Shown here one piece after another: positions 28,293 through 37,440 of a DNA stretch of 64,000 nt (position 1 is the stretch's first letter; each line of letters begins with the position of its first letter). Under the pieces are notes generated by a model. The model was not told where the DNA came from and did no database searches. It saw only the letters and a list, made by a program, of their open reading frames with translations. Position numbers and translations under genes: made by a program. This stretch comes from Muriicola jejuensis (GTDB lineage Bacteria > Bacteroidota > Bacteroidia > Flavobacteriales > Flavobacteriaceae), in the NCBI RefSeq assembly GCF_010671595.1, contig NZ_JAABOP010000006.1:78079-142078 (forward strand), read 5' to 3'.

Positions 28293-28320
28293 TAAAAAAA
28301 CCGCCCTTGAAGGCGGTTTT
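28293..28320 (-). terminator. Terminator of the DUF4136 gene
   Basis: Stem AAACCGCC / GGCGGTTT with a short loop; on the minus strand the descending arm is followed by seven T. It lies 5 bases after the stop of the gene at 28325. Confidence 0.85.
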
Positions 28321-28324
28321 CAGT

Positions 28325-28912
28325 TTAGCTTGAAGGCGGGGTATTCGGGGGGTAGCGTTCCATGATCTCTGAGACAAATTCCCGTATCCTCTCTTCCTTC
28401 TTCTCAATATTGTTTATGTTATTGAGGGTACCAACACCCCGGCCCTGCCAGATAAGTTCCTTCGTCTTGGCATCGATAAGGTCGATATAGAGGGAACCTT
28501 CCGTCCGGGTACTCACATTGTTTCCCCAACCGGGTCCGCCCCACATCCAGGGATTCCAGTAGCCCCAACCGGGACCCCATCCCCATCCCCAACCCCAGCC
28601 CCAGCCCCAGCCGGCGTTGTTGTACACATCAACCCGTTCGCGTTCTTTGGTGAAAATGCTGACTACCAGATCCGGACTTTCTGATTTTACAAACCCCTTA
28701 TTGGCCATTTCCGTTTCTATGGCCCTGAGGATACGCTTCTTGTCGAGGTCTGAGATCATTGCCTTGTCTATCCCGGTCTTGTAAAAGGCATAGCTTTGGT
28801 ATGAATTAAAATCTGCGTTCCGGTCGTAATCCGCGACCACTCTGACAGAAACACATGAACTTGCCAGCATCAGCACGGCAAGTGGCAGTAATAATAAAAT
28901 CTTCTTTTTCAT
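28325..28912 (-). CDS. DUF4136 lipoprotein with Trp-Gly repeat
   Basis: 195 residues. Lipoprotein signal with SSC, lipidated Cys20. The mature part begins SVRVVADYDRNADFNSYQSY, standard for DUF4136, with IETEMANKGFVKSESPDLVV further on. An insert at about 100-130 is a run of GW pairs (GWGWGWGWGWGPGWG) and further W/P/G residues, splitting the domain between two strands; the fold resumes with GSLYIDLIDAKTKELIWQGR. Location is the outer membrane or periplasm; function unknown. Confidence 0.85.
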   Translation of the reverse strand: MKKKILLLLPLAVLMLASSCVSVRVVADYDRNADFNSYQSYAFYKTGIDKAMISDLDKKRILRAIETEMANKGFVKSESPDLVVSIFTKERERVDVYNNAGWGWGWGWGWGWGPGWGYWNPWMWGGPGWGNNVSTRTEGSLYIDLIDAKTKELIWQGRGVGTLNNINNIEKKEERIREFVSEIMERYPPNTPPSS

Positions 28913-28978
28913 AAGTACAGTATTTTAGGGGTAAGGAACGTAAAAAAATGCTCAAATATCATGCCGAACCTCCATTGA

Positions 28979-29137
28979 TCAGCGCCTTTTAACTCTGGGG
29001 TCGAAACCGTAGGGACAATGCCTGCAGTTGCTTTCACAGCAATACCCTCTTTTTAAGAGATACTGTTTGGTAAACACTTTATATCCTTCTTCAGAAAGGT
29101 AATAATCCCCTTCTTCCAGCGGTATGATCTTTTTCAC
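28979..29137 (-). CDS. DUF5522 small cysteine-rich protein
   Basis: 52 residues from a GTG at 29137: VKKIIPLEEGDYYLSEEGYK, then a block with QYLLKRGYCC and CRHCPYGFDP. This matches the small DUF5522 proteins found across Bacteroidota. The four clustered cysteines and a histidine (CC-x3-CxHC) suggest metal binding. The start is uncertain: a TTG six codons upstream (29155) is also in frame, and a TAA lies before it. The gene is short, so it is easily missed. Function unknown. Confidence 0.75.
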   Translation of the reverse strand: MKKIIPLEEGDYYLSEEGYKVFTKQYLLKRGYCCESNCRHCPYGFDPRVKRR

Positions 29138-29333
29138 GCCTGATTCTTCATTCAACCTCTTACAAAATTACGGGTTTTCATGTTAATAAACTACGGAGAG
29201 GTTCCCCTGAGGCCATAGCTTATGGGAAGAGGGGTTGGGATCTGAACTCACCCCTGTTTGTGGGTATTTCATCGTACGTATTTGCCAAAATGTGAGAAAA
29301 GACTTTATTTTTAACCCAAGGACACGGATATTC

Positions 29334-29666
29334 ATGGTTATCATCAGCAAGTATTTTTTTTACAGGAATTACGTGGGTCTTTCCCTTTGGCCTTTTATCA
29401 TTCTGAAAAACCCGGAGTTAAGCCAGGACAGGGTGCTTATCAATCACGAGCGCATTCACCTGCGACAGCAGGAAGAGCTCTTCATCCTGCCATTCTATTT
29501 CTGGTACCTTCTGGAATGGTCCCTGAAAACCTGCTGGTATCTCAATTCCTATAAGGCCTATCGCAACCTGAGTTTTGAAAGGGAGGCGTACTCCCATGAG
29601 TCGGACCCTACCTATCTCGACAGACGAAAAAGGTTCGCCTTTACGCGTTATCTTTGGAGGAAGTAA
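29334..29666 (+). CDS. Small membrane protein with HExxH motif
   Basis: 110 residues from the ATG at 29334 (MVIISKYFFYRNYVGLSLWP); the frame is open upstream but lacks coding character. It has HERIH at residues 38-42, a hydrophobic segment at about 49-70 (LFILPFYFWYLLEW), then FEREAY with glutamates at 82 and 84. HExxH followed by a glutamate after a membrane segment recalls gluzincin metallopeptidases such as M48/M56, in a minimal form. Protease activity is not established. It is followed immediately by the PLP enzyme gene, which it overlaps if that gene starts at its first ATG. Confidence 0.7.
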   Translation: MVIISKYFFYRNYVGLSLWPFIILKNPELSQDRVLINHERIHLRQQEELFILPFYFWYLLEWSLKTCWYLNSYKAYRNLSFEREAYSHESDPTYLDRRKRFAFTRYLWRK

Positions 29667-29676
29667 CGGAACCCTC

Positions 29677-30582
29677 TTGAAAACACCCACGCAGGAAATA
29701 CACCTTCCCCTTCTCAAGGATGGGCAGATCACCCTTAGTATAAGGAGGGAGGATATGATACATCCCTTGCTTTCCGGCAACAAGTTCCGCAAATTGAAGT
29801 ACAACCTGGAAGAAGCAAAAAAGCTGGGCCTGTCAACCCTGCTGACCTTCGGAGGGGCCTATTCCAACCATATCCCTGCTGTGGCCTATGCAGCTTCAAA
29901 TCACGATCTGAAATCCATTGGGATTATCCGGGGGGAAGAACTGGCAGATTCCTGGCAGGACAACCCCACGCTTAAAACCGCCTCAGAATGGGGCATGCAA
30001 TTCGAATTTGTAACTCGGCAGGCTTATCGTGCCAAGGAGACAAGCTCATTTCAGGAGAAACTTCAAAAGAAATACGGCCTATTCTATTCTATTCCCGAAG
30101 GCGGAACAAACCTCCTTGGGATCAGGGGGTGCGAAGAAATCCTGCAACCGGAGGATGAAAGCTTTGATGTCATTTGTTGTGCTGTGGGGACCGGGGGTAC
30201 ACTGGCCGGGATCAGCATAGCCGCCTGGGACCACCAGAAGGTGTTGGGATTTCCAGCATTAAAAGGCGATTTCCTGAACAGCGACCTCAAGGAACTTACC
30301 CCTCGCAGCAACTGGTCTTTGACCACGGACTACTCCTTCGGGGGATACGGGAAGGTGACCGGAGAGCTGATCCGTTTTATCAATAACTTTAAGGACGAGA
30401 CCGGTATCCCGCTCGACCCTGTGTACACCGGTAAAATGATGTTCGGACTCCTGGACATGGTGAGGAAAGGGGATTTCGATAAGGGGACCCGTATCCTTGC
30501 GATCCATACGGGCGGACTGCAGGGTATCATGGGAATGAATGGCATTTTGAAAAAAAAGAACTTACCTTTGCTCACTGTATGA
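29677..30582 (+). CDS. 1-aminocyclopropane-1-carboxylate deaminase / D-cysteine desulfhydrase family PLP enzyme
   Basis: About 301 residues if translation starts at the TTG at 29677, which follows a GGAGG at 29656-29660 and puts the conserved IHLPLLKDGQITLSIRREDM near the N-terminus. An ATG at 29575 is also in frame but lies inside the preceding gene. Fold-type II PLP enzyme: SGNKFRKLKYNLEEAKKLG carries the lysine that binds PLP, then LTFGGAYSNHIPAVAYAAS and AVGTGGTLAGISIAA (phosphate loop). Members deaminate ACC or release H2S from D-cysteine; sequence by eye cannot separate these. Its stop overlaps the next gene's start by 4 bases. Confidence 0.88.
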   Translation: MKTPTQEIHLPLLKDGQITLSIRREDMIHPLLSGNKFRKLKYNLEEAKKLGLSTLLTFGGAYSNHIPAVAYAASNHDLKSIGIIRGEELADSWQDNPTLKTASEWGMQFEFVTRQAYRAKETSSFQEKLQKKYGLFYSIPEGGTNLLGIRGCEEILQPEDESFDVICCAVGTGGTLAGISIAAWDHQKVLGFPALKGDFLNSDLKELTPRSNWSLTTDYSFGGYGKVTGELIRFINNFKDETGIPLDPVYTGKMMFGLLDMVRKGDFDKGTRILAIHTGGLQGIMGMNGILKKKNLPLLTV

Positions 30583-31397
30583 GGAAGATTTTTTTTACCT
30601 GTGCTCTGCTTGTACTCATCTCGGGATGTGGTACCAAGAAGCGCACGACGTACTCCAAGGGGCAGAAATCTACTTCGGTAACGGAGACCTACAAGGCAGA
30701 AAGCGACCTGCATCCCATGCCGGAAGATTCGGGGAGATTCATGGAATTCCCCATCGCGTCCATAGAGGACTACATAGATACATTTTCGGAGATTGCCCAG
30801 AATGAGATGAAGGCCTATGGGATCCCTGCCAGTATCACCCTTGCACAGGGGATCCTGGAAAGTGGTTTCGGCCGTGGGGAACTCACCCTGAAGACCAATA
30901 ATCATTTCGGGATCAAGTGCCATACGGGATGGGAAGGACCCTATGCTCTCCACGATGACGATGAGGCGGGGGAGTGTTTCAGGAAATACAACCACCCTAT
31001 GTATTCCTTCAGAGACCACAGCCTGTTCCTTACTACCAGGTCGAGATACGCCTTTTTGTTCGAACTCAGGAAAGACGATTATGAAGGCTGGGCCCATGGG
31101 CTCAAACAAGCCGGTTACGCCACAGACAGGAAGTATCCACAGAAACTGATCAACTTTATCGAACGATACAGGCTGTATGAATATGACAGGGCCGTGTTGC
31201 AAAATGATTATGCGGTTGCGAAGCGATCTTCAGCAGACCAGTACAGGGTCCACATAGTGCAGGAAGGGGATACCCTCTATTCTATTTCGCGTCGCTATTT
31301 CCTGACCGTGGAAGAGTTGAAGCGCTTAAACGCTTTGAACGGCGACATTATTTCCGTCGGACAGGAATTGAGAATACAGTCCAACAACATCAGATAG
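30579..31397 (+). CDS. Peptidoglycan N-acetylglucosaminidase (GH73) with LysM, lipoprotein
   Basis: 272 residues. Lipoprotein signal [13 protein letters not shown] with Cys17. The GH73 domain (about 60-200) has [20 protein letters not shown] with the catalytic glutamate, and [17 protein letters not shown] LysM domain follows at the C-terminus (about 224-270: [20 protein letters not shown]), which binds peptidoglycan. It should hydrolyse cell-wall glycan in the periplasm. Translational coupling with the PLP enzyme (4-base overlap, ATGA) and 4 bases to hemL suggest a four-gene operon from 29334 to 32691. Confidence 0.93.
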   Translation: MRKIFFTCALLVLISGCGTKKRTTYSKGQKSTSVTETYKAESDLHPMPEDSGRFMEFPIASIEDYIDTFSEIAQNEMKAYGIPASITLAQGILESGFGRGELTLKTNNHFGIKCHTGWEGPYALHDDDEAGECFRKYNHPMYSFRDHSLFLTTRSRYAFLFELRKDDYEGWAHGLKQAGYATDRKYPQKLINFIERYRLYEYDRAVLQNDYAVAKRSSADQYRVHIVQEGDTLYSISRRYFLTVEELKRLNALNGDIISVGQELRIQSNNIR

Positions 31398-31401
31398 CAG
31401 T

Positions 31402-32691
31402 ATGAAATATCAAAGAAGCAGCGCCCTTTTCAGGGAGGCTCAGCGTTATATTCCCGGGGGGGTGAACTCTCCGGTCAGGGCTTTCAAGGCAGTAGGGGGA
31501 GAACCCATCTTTGTAAAGGAGGCCAAAGGTGCCTACCTCTATGACGTCGACGGCAACCGCCTGATCGATTATATCTCCTCCTGGGGCCCACTGATCCTTG
31601 GGCATGCCTATGAACCCGTCCTGGAGGCTGTGGTAGAAAAGGCGAAGAAAGGAACGTCTTTCGGGATGCCTACAGAGATTGAAACGGAATTGGCCAGGCT
31701 CGCGATTTCCATGGCACCGAACATAGACAAGATCCGATTCGTCAACAGCGGAACAGAGGCCTGTATGAGCGCTATCCGTCTGGCCAGGGGTTTTACAGGT
31801 AAGGATAAGATAATCAAATTTGCAGGTTGTTACCACGGCCATGCAGACTCCTTCCTCATACAGGCAGGAAGCGGGGCCGTTACCTTTGGAAGCCCGAACA
31901 GTCCCGGGGTTACACAGGGTACGGCAAAAGATACCTTATTGGCCCGGTACAATGATCTGCAAAGCGTGGATGACCTCATCGCTGCCAATGAAGGAGAGAT
32001 AGCCGCCGTGATCATAGAGCCGGTGGCAGGTAATATGGGCTGTATCATCCCTAAGACCGATTTCATTAAGGGCTTGAGGGAAAGATGTACAAAGGCCGGG
32101 ATCTTACTCATCTTTGACGAGGTCATGACAGGTTTCAGACTGGCGCCCGGAGGTGCTCAGGAAGTACTCGGGATTCCGGCAGACATGGTTACCTACGGGA
32201 AGGTGATCGGTGGGGGATTGCCTGTCGGAGCGTTTGCCGCGAGGAGTGAGATCATGGATTACCTGGCTCCCGAAGGCCCGGTTTACCAGGCAGGTACCCT
32301 GAGTGGCAACCCCCTTGCCATGAGTGCGGGCCTTGCCATGCTCACCGCCCTGAAGGAGAACCCTGAGGTATTTGAGAGTCTCGAGAAGAAAACGCGGTAC
32401 CTGCACGAGGGAATATCCGGAGTGCTTACCGAAGCGGGTATCACCCATCAGATCAATCGTTTTGGGTCTATGATCTCTGTGCATTTTACAGGGGAACCCG
32501 TAGTGGATTTCGATGGGGCCGTAAGGGGGAATAACGATACTTTTAAGGCGTATTTCCACGGCATGCTCTCAAAAGGGATCTATCTTCCACCCAGCGCTTT
32601 CGAAAGCTATTTCCTGAACGATGCCCTTTCATACGAAGATATCGACTACACCATAGAGGCACTAAGGCAGATCGCTCCGGAACTAAAATGA
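31402..32691 (+). CDS. hemL: Glutamate-1-semialdehyde 2,1-aminomutase
   Basis: 429 residues. PLP fold type I enzyme with the aldehyde mutase signature: [11 protein letters not shown] at the N-terminus, [28 protein letters not shown] (Asp239 binds the pyridine nitrogen), and Lys267 in [17 protein letters not shown] as the Schiff-base lysine. It makes 5-aminolevulinate for tetrapyrrole synthesis by the C5 route. Length is normal. It begins 4 bases after the GH73 gene and is closed by a terminator that also serves the convergent gene. Confidence 0.97.
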   Translation: MKYQRSSALFREAQRYIPGGVNSPVRAFKAVGGEPIFVKEAKGAYLYDVDGNRLIDYISSWGPLILGHAYEPVLEAVVEKAKKGTSFGMPTEIETELARLAISMAPNIDKIRFVNSGTEACMSAIRLARGFTGKDKIIKFAGCYHGHADSFLIQAGSGAVTFGSPNSPGVTQGTAKDTLLARYNDLQSVDDLIAANEGEIAAVIIEPVAGNMGCIIPKTDFIKGLRERCTKAGILLIFDEVMTGFRLAPGGAQEVLGIPADMVTYGKVIGGGLPVGAFAARSEIMDYLAPEGPVYQAGTLSGNPLAMSAGLAMLTALKENPEVFESLEKKTRYLHEGISGVLTEAGITHQINRFGSMISVHFTGEPVVDFDGAVRGNNDTFKAYFHGMLSKGIYLPPSAFESYFLNDALSYEDIDYTIEALRQIAPELK

Positions 32692-32695
32692 AGAA

Positions 32696-32717
32696 GGGCC
32701 CCAGGGGCCCTTTTTTT
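32696..32717 (+). terminator. Terminator of the hemL operon
   Basis: GGGCCCC / GGGGCCC stem followed by seven T, five bases after the hemL stop. The T-run overlaps the TAA of the convergent Spy-like gene. Confidence 0.85.
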
Positions 32718-33159
32718 ATCGTCTTCCTCTACCATCCTTTTCATGAGGATGTCCGCGGTGTTTCCTGTGATGCAGGCTCTTTTCCCATTTTTCGAACTGT
32801 TCCCCGTTCAGGATCTTTTTCATGGAGGCCTTTTGGGCGATCATGTGATCCAGGCGCTCACTTTCCCTTGAAAATCTTTCATCTGCACTGAGGTCTTTTC
32901 CCTGAGCGTCATCGCGTTCTTTTTGTGACTCCTCCATTTTCTCTGTACGGAGGCGCGCATTCTCCAGATGGAGTTTCTGCACCTGCTCCTGCTGGGCCTG
33001 GGTCAGGTCCAGCGCCAGGGTCATTCGTTTGGTCTGCAGGGTTGCCACCTGTTCCGGTGTCAATGGGTCTTTGTCATGTTGTGGCCTGTGTGGGTTTCGG
33101 TCCTGAGCCATGGCGCTCAAACTGGCTATGGTGAACATAGCGATAAGGATTTTTTTCAT
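32716..33159 (-). CDS. Spy/CpxP-like periplasmic protein
   Basis: 147 residues with a signal peptide (MKKILIAMFTIASLSAMAQD). The mature protein is helical and charged: LTPEQVATLQTKRMTLALDL, LTQAQQEQVQKLHLENARLR, FSRESERLDHMIAQKASMKK, LNGEQFEKWEKSLHHRKHRG. The repeated LT..Q and LN..Q segments are typical of the LTxxQ proteins that include the periplasmic chaperones Spy and CpxP. The C-terminus is rich in H/K/R and could bind metal. Role in envelope stress is inferred from family. Confidence 0.8.
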   Translation of the reverse strand: MKKILIAMFTIASLSAMAQDRNPHRPQHDKDPLTPEQVATLQTKRMTLALDLTQAQQEQVQKLHLENARLRTEKMEESQKERDDAQGKDLSADERFSRESERLDHMIAQKASMKKILNGEQFEKWEKSLHHRKHRGHPHEKDGRGRR

Positions 33160-33272
33160 GTGTTTTATATTTAGTGATTTCCCTTTTGACCTTAGAGAGG
33201 TGGAAAGGTTTAGCTACGCCAGAGGAAATTAGGACGGATTTAACTCTTGTGTGAAGTGCCTACTGAAAATGA

Positions 33273-33302
33273 AAAAGGCCTGCACTTATCGCAGGCCTTT
33301 TC
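33273..33302 (-). terminator. Terminator downstream of the 54-residue secreted protein
   Basis: Stem AAAAGGCCTGC / GCAGGCCTTTT around ACTTATC, 35 bases after the stop at 33337 in its reading direction. The hairpin is symmetric, with A before and T after, so it can act in both directions. Confidence 0.8.
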
Positions 33303-33336
33303 GAAGGTGATTTGGGGATATGATTTAGGTAATTGC

Positions 33337-33501
33337 TTACAGAGCTTTATCCTTATCTTCCTGAAGCTCATCGGCCTGAGTCTGGACCAGTTGATTATCT
33401 CCGGGGGTTACTTCTCCGGTGGATGAATCCATCTGAGCGTAAATAAGAACGGAGGCGATAAAACAAATCAGGTAGATAAGACTTTTTACTTTGTAAGACA
33501 T
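33337..33501 (-). CDS. Small exported protein of unknown function
   Basis: 54 residues from the ATG at 33501: a signal peptide (MSYKVKSLIYLICFIASVLI, cleaved after YAQ) and a short acidic, glutamine-rich mature part (GDNQLVQTQADELQEDKDKA). It has its own hairpin terminator and about 135 bases to the terminator of the next gene, so it is an independent unit. The frame is open further upstream, but the signal peptide fixes the start. No family recognised. Confidence 0.6.
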   Translation of the reverse strand: MSYKVKSLIYLICFIASVLIYAQMDSSTGEVTPGDNQLVQTQADELQEDKDKAL

Positions 33502-33643
33502 GATCTGGGGATTTTTAATTACAAGTCTAATATAAGCCCTAAAAGAAGGTGTTTTCCGGGAATGTTGTCCGCTGCACGTTTGGTTGTGGTAAAATGCCCA
33601 AAAGTTGTGGTAAACTGAAAAATCGACCCGCGGGATCAAAATA

Positions 33644-33681
33644 AAAAAGGTACCGTTCACAGAGGAAACGGTACCTTTTAA
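33644..33681. terminator. Bidirectional terminator near the metalloprotease gene
   Basis: Stem AAAAGGTACCGTT / AACGGTACCTTTT, with A-run before and T-run after, 20 bases beyond the metalloprotease stop at 33701 on the minus strand. Confidence 0.8.
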
Positions 33682-33700
33682 AGAGTGTGTTTTTCAGGTC

Positions 33701-36196
33701 CTAGCTGGGATCCAGGATCTTTTCTATGCGATCCGCTATATCCTGCAGGTGGTATTTGCTCATCCTGTCGGAAGTCCTGTTTACCGCATTACGCGCAGCG
33801 GTCTGGATGGTGTTAAGTTCTGCTCGTGCAATAGACCTAAGGTCTGACTGGCTCATGGTCACCGCGGTCGACTTGCGGTATCCTCCGAAGTCGGGTAACT
33901 TCCGCTGGTCTTCTGCGTTCATGATATATTCGAGTCGGTCTACATGCGCCTTCTGCAGGTTTCTTCGATAGGTATCAATGGTCCTTCCCGTCCTCAGTTC
34001 TGACCAGATCCCCTGCCGGAGATCCGTCATCAGGTCTACCAGGGTATAGGCCTCGTTGCCATACATGGCCTCATACTCCACCAGCCTTTCCATTTTACCC
34101 AGACTCAACAGGTTGTTGAGCGTGCGCTCCTGCAACCCTCTTAACCGTTCTACAGAACCAGAGTATTCTATTTTGGAAAACAGGTCCTTGTCGATCAGCC
34201 ATTCCGGTGTCTCGAAGAGCTGGTCGTGGAGGAAGGCAACACATTCTTCCTGGTGTTCTTTGGGCACATAGGTATAGACCGGGCCTTCCTGATCATAGGT
34301 CTTGTGGTTTTCGTATACCCCTCCGATGTTATTGGAAACATGACCCATATACCTGTTAAACTGTGACAGGACCTGCCCGTAGAGGGTTTCCAGGTCATCG
34401 TAGTTCTTCCCTTCCTCCTCGGTCCATTCGATGAGGTTAGGCACGATGCGCTTGAGATTCATGATCCCGTATTCGCTGGCCAGGATGGCATTGTCACCGA
34501 GATCTTCTGTTTGTGAGCTCGGATCTACCACATCACCAGCCTGCTGGTGTCCGAATCGGTACAGGGGGTCTCCCGCGTGTTCCAGGATCCATGAATCCAG
34601 GATGGGTTTCTCTCCCTCCGCTGTTTTGTCTGGAATAGGCCGGTATCCCCAGCTTATGGCGTATTTGTCGTAGATTCCTATGTTCGGCATCAGGGCCACA
34701 TCCCCGTCCTCAGGCTGGGCTACGTAGTTGAATCTGGCGTAGTCCATAATAGATGGGGCAGTACCGTATTTTTTAGTAAAGGAAGGAGACCTGAGCGAAT
34801 CTACGGGATAAGCAACACTGCTGCCCATATTATGAGGCAGCCCCAGGGTGTGGCCTACTTCGTGGGAAGAGACAAACCGGATCAGCCTTCCCATGACCTC
34901 GTCCTTAAAGGCTACTCCGCGGGCATCGGGATTGATGGCTGCAGTCTGTACAAAGAACCAGTTCCTGAGCAGGGTCATCACATTGTGGTACCAGTTGATG
35001 TCCGATTCGAGAATCTCCCCGCTTCTCGGGTCACTTACATGAGGCCCGTTCGCGTTGGGAATTGGAGAGGCCAGGTATCGCACCACCGAATAGCGCACAT
35101 CTTCGGGCGACCAGTCCGGATCTTCTTCAGGAGAAGGCGGGTCCTTGGCAATGATCGCATTCTTAAAACCGGCGGCTTCAAAGGCCACCTGCCAGTCCTC
35201 TATACCCTGCTTGATGTAGGGAACCCATTGCTTTGGGGTGGCGCGGTCTACGTAGTAAACAATAGGTTTTTTAGGCTCCACCAGTTCACCCCTCTTGAAT
35301 TTTTCCATGTCCTCTTCTTTGACCTCCAGTCTCCATCGGTCCAGATAGGTGATCGTTTTGCTCTCCTGCGCATCCAGGCCGTAATCTACCTGCCCTCTTG
35401 CGAACCATCCCACGCGCCTGTCGAAATAGCGCCTTTTCATCGGTTCTTTGGGCAACAGGATCATAGAGTTGTTGATCTCTATAGAGATTGATCCAAGACT
35501 TTCATTGGAAGGGGGTTCGCCTGCATTGTAGGTCTTTACATGTCTGGCTTCAATGTTCAGGGGATAGCTTTTAATGGACTCCAGGTAACTCCTGCCGTCA
35601 TCGAGCCTGGTTGCCTTATAGCGCTTCCTGTAACTTTCGGGCATACCCAGGGCCTGCACGTCTTTGGTAAAGAGTTCATCGATCTCGATCACCGTTGCAG
35701 GGTTCAGGGAATCCTTTTTAAAGGCCTTGATGTCGAAGGCGTACAGTACGGGCTCAAAATTAGAATTGACCACGGCCTCGTGCACCGGCAGGGAATCTGC
35801 AGCCACTACATCGTGACTTACGACGCGAAGGAGGACCTTTTTGGGTTTCTTTTCCCACCTGAGGACCTGTGTATTGATCTTGCCGCCTCCAAAGCCTATC
35901 CCTGAAGCCGTTTTCGAAATACGGCTCACCATCAGCATCTCCCTGTTGAAAAGGGAATCCGGGATCTCGTAAAAATGGGAATCGTCTACCGTATGGACTT
36001 TAAAAAGACCGTCATCCGTAACGGCTTCTTTGGTAATGACCTTTTCATAGGGTTCAATATCGCCTTTTTTGCTCTTGGCGGCAGGGGTAGCAGCCTCCGT
36101 CTTTTTCTTCTTTTTGAATAGCTGAGCTTCAGCCGTCTGGGAGTACCCGGCAATTAGCAGAAGCAACAGGATTTTTGGGAGTAATTTTTTAATCAT
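33701..36196 (-). CDS. Large zinc-dependent metalloprotease (DUF5117-type)
   Basis: 831 residues with a signal peptide (MIKKLLPKILLLLLIAGYSQ, cleaved near TAEAQ). The middle of the protein has the complete metzincin motif HEVGHTLGLPHN (HExxHxxGxxH) and a likely Met-turn (SIMDYARFNY). Before it come the DUF5118/DUF5117 regions (ALDIKAF-like strands, DYGLDAQESK, YYVDRATPKQW), after it a helical C-terminal region. These large exported metalloproteases are frequent in Bacteroidota; substrates are unknown. There is no T9SS sorting domain, so it is probably periplasmic. Single gene with its own terminator. Confidence 0.9.
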   Translation of the reverse strand: MIKKLLPKILLLLLIAGYSQTAEAQLFKKKKKTEAATPAAKSKKGDIEPYEKVITKEAVTDDGLFKVHTVDDSHFYEIPDSLFNREMLMVSRISKTASGIGFGGGKINTQVLRWEKKPKKVLLRVVSHDVVAADSLPVHEAVVNSNFEPVLYAFDIKAFKKDSLNPATVIEIDELFTKDVQALGMPESYRKRYKATRLDDGRSYLESIKSYPLNIEARHVKTYNAGEPPSNESLGSISIEINNSMILLPKEPMKRRYFDRRVGWFARGQVDYGLDAQESKTITYLDRWRLEVKEEDMEKFKRGELVEPKKPIVYYVDRATPKQWVPYIKQGIEDWQVAFEAAGFKNAIIAKDPPSPEEDPDWSPEDVRYSVVRYLASPIPNANGPHVSDPRSGEILESDINWYHNVMTLLRNWFFVQTAAINPDARGVAFKDEVMGRLIRFVSSHEVGHTLGLPHNMGSSVAYPVDSLRSPSFTKKYGTAPSIMDYARFNYVAQPEDGDVALMPNIGIYDKYAISWGYRPIPDKTAEGEKPILDSWILEHAGDPLYRFGHQQAGDVVDPSSQTEDLGDNAILASEYGIMNLKRIVPNLIEWTEEEGKNYDDLETLYGQVLSQFNRYMGHVSNNIGGVYENHKTYDQEGPVYTYVPKEHQEECVAFLHDQLFETPEWLIDKDLFSKIEYSGSVERLRGLQERTLNNLLSLGKMERLVEYEAMYGNEAYTLVDLMTDLRQGIWSELRTGRTIDTYRRNLQKAHVDRLEYIMNAEDQRKLPDFGGYRKSTAVTMSQSDLRSIARAELNTIQTAARNAVNRTSDRMSKYHLQDIADRIEKILDPS

Positions 36197-36463
36197 TTTG
36201 GGTTTTTATTAGTTTGAAGTTTCCAAAGAACTGAAAAAATCACCAAAGCTTCTGTTAAGGAATTCTTAAGCAGTACCCTTTGAGGGCCGCATCCTCACAA
36301 CCATGATAACATTCAGATATACAAGGTATTACACAACTTAAAGTGCAAAGAAAATCGTCATTTTTACGGACTGTGAAAGTGTTAAACATCCCCTAATTAT
36401 GTAACATCTTGTGTTTTCAGAAGTCTTATAAGCATAGAATCACAACCATCAATCAATCGAAAA

Positions 36464-37072
36464 ATGAACAAATTATTTATCCTATGTGGAATGGTTTTCC
36501 TGGGGATAACCTCCACGCCGCAATCACCTGAAAAAAGTCAGATCGAATCACAGGAATTCATCAAGCCTGTAACCCTCAAAGTAAAGATAAGGGCCCATGA
36601 GGAAATCCGAAATCACGCCTTCATAGAAGTGGTTAAAGAATCGGCTGCCTCACAAGAACTCGATATCGCCTCCATCCCTTTTGAGGAAATGGAAGAATCT
36701 ATCGCTCTGGGGTTCGATACAGGAGATTACCTCCCTGAAAACTTTGATCCCTACAAGACATATGTAGATTTGAGCGCGATCCCCTATCTGGAGGAAAGGG
36801 AGGAAGAAATCCTCATCGGCAGCCTTAAAGTATTTTTGCCAGAAGGATTCAACCCATACGCCTCTCCCTCAGATTTCATGGATATATCCTATATGGAAGA
36901 AGAGAAGATCGACCTGGGTTTCGATACCAGAGACTGGCTGCCTGAAGGATTCGATGCGTATTCCAGGGATCTCGATCTGGATTCCATCGTGTATGTAGAA
37001 GAAGAGGATTTGGACCTGGGGTTCGATACGTCCCTCTATCTCCCAGACAACTTTAACCCTTACAGTCTGTAA
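36464..37072 (+). CDS. Exported acidic repeat protein, FDTxxYLPEGFDPY type (four repeats)
   Basis: 202 residues with a signal peptide-like start (MNKLFILCGMVFLGITS). After about 65 residues come four repeats of 33-36 residues, consensus (D/S)(L/F)xxIxYxEEExxDLGFDTxxYLPEGFDPY. The second repeat has IGSLKVFLPEGFNPY in place of GFDT. The last repeat ends the protein with LPDNFNPYSL. The acidic, Asp/Glu-rich loops suggest calcium binding or a surface or matrix role, but nothing is known. A paralogue with the same repeat lies 370 bases downstream. I do not recognise the family. Confidence 0.75.
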   Translation: MNKLFILCGMVFLGITSTPQSPEKSQIESQEFIKPVTLKVKIRAHEEIRNHAFIEVVKESAASQELDIASIPFEEMEESIALGFDTGDYLPENFDPYKTYVDLSAIPYLEEREEEILIGSLKVFLPEGFNPYASPSDFMDISYMEEEKIDLGFDTRDWLPEGFDAYSRDLDLDSIVYVEEEDLDLGFDTSLYLPDNFNPYSL

Positions 37073-37126
37073 AGCATCTTTAAATGAGATTTGGATTTCA
37101 TTGAGATATTTGAATTAGTTAGTTGA

Positions 37127-37155
37127 AAAGCCCCGGAGATGCCGGGGCTTTTTTA
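37127..37155 (+). terminator. Terminator of the first repeat-protein gene
   Basis: AAGCCCCGG / CCGGGGCTT stem with a short loop and six T, 54 bases after the stop at 37072. Confidence 0.85.
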
Positions 37156-37406
37156 TGGATAAAAGAGGTCACTTTTGAGGGAATTGTAGCTGTTTCGCGC
37201 TTACTTAACAAAAGTTTAACTCCTAAAAATCCACTGCATTAGTAGCAAGAAAAAGGTCGTCCGAATGCAGTAAAATACGCTTTGGAACCCCCGAATTATC
37301 AAGTTGATAAGAAAAATCTATAGAAATTGCGAAAACCATTATTCAGGCTGATACCACAAAGTGTTAATCATTTCTCAAGGGCAATAAAAACGGGCTTTTC
37401 GGGTTA

Positions 37407-37414
37407 TATCTTTG
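37407..37414 (+). promoter_or_regulatory. -7 element of the second repeat-protein gene
   Basis: TATCTTTG, a full TAnnTTTG match, 27 bases before the ATG at 37441. No clear TTG is found 19-21 bases upstream. Confidence 0.5.
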
Positions 37415-37440
37415 CGTCAAATTAAACCAATAAAAGCGTT

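Larger units (their letters stand above)
37073..37440. other. Spacer between the two repeat-protein genes
   Basis: 368 bases. It holds a terminator at 37127-37155 for the first gene and a -7 element at 37407-37414 for the second. The rest is AT-rich with no open frame of note. Each repeat gene therefore has its own transcription unit. Confidence 0.7.
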
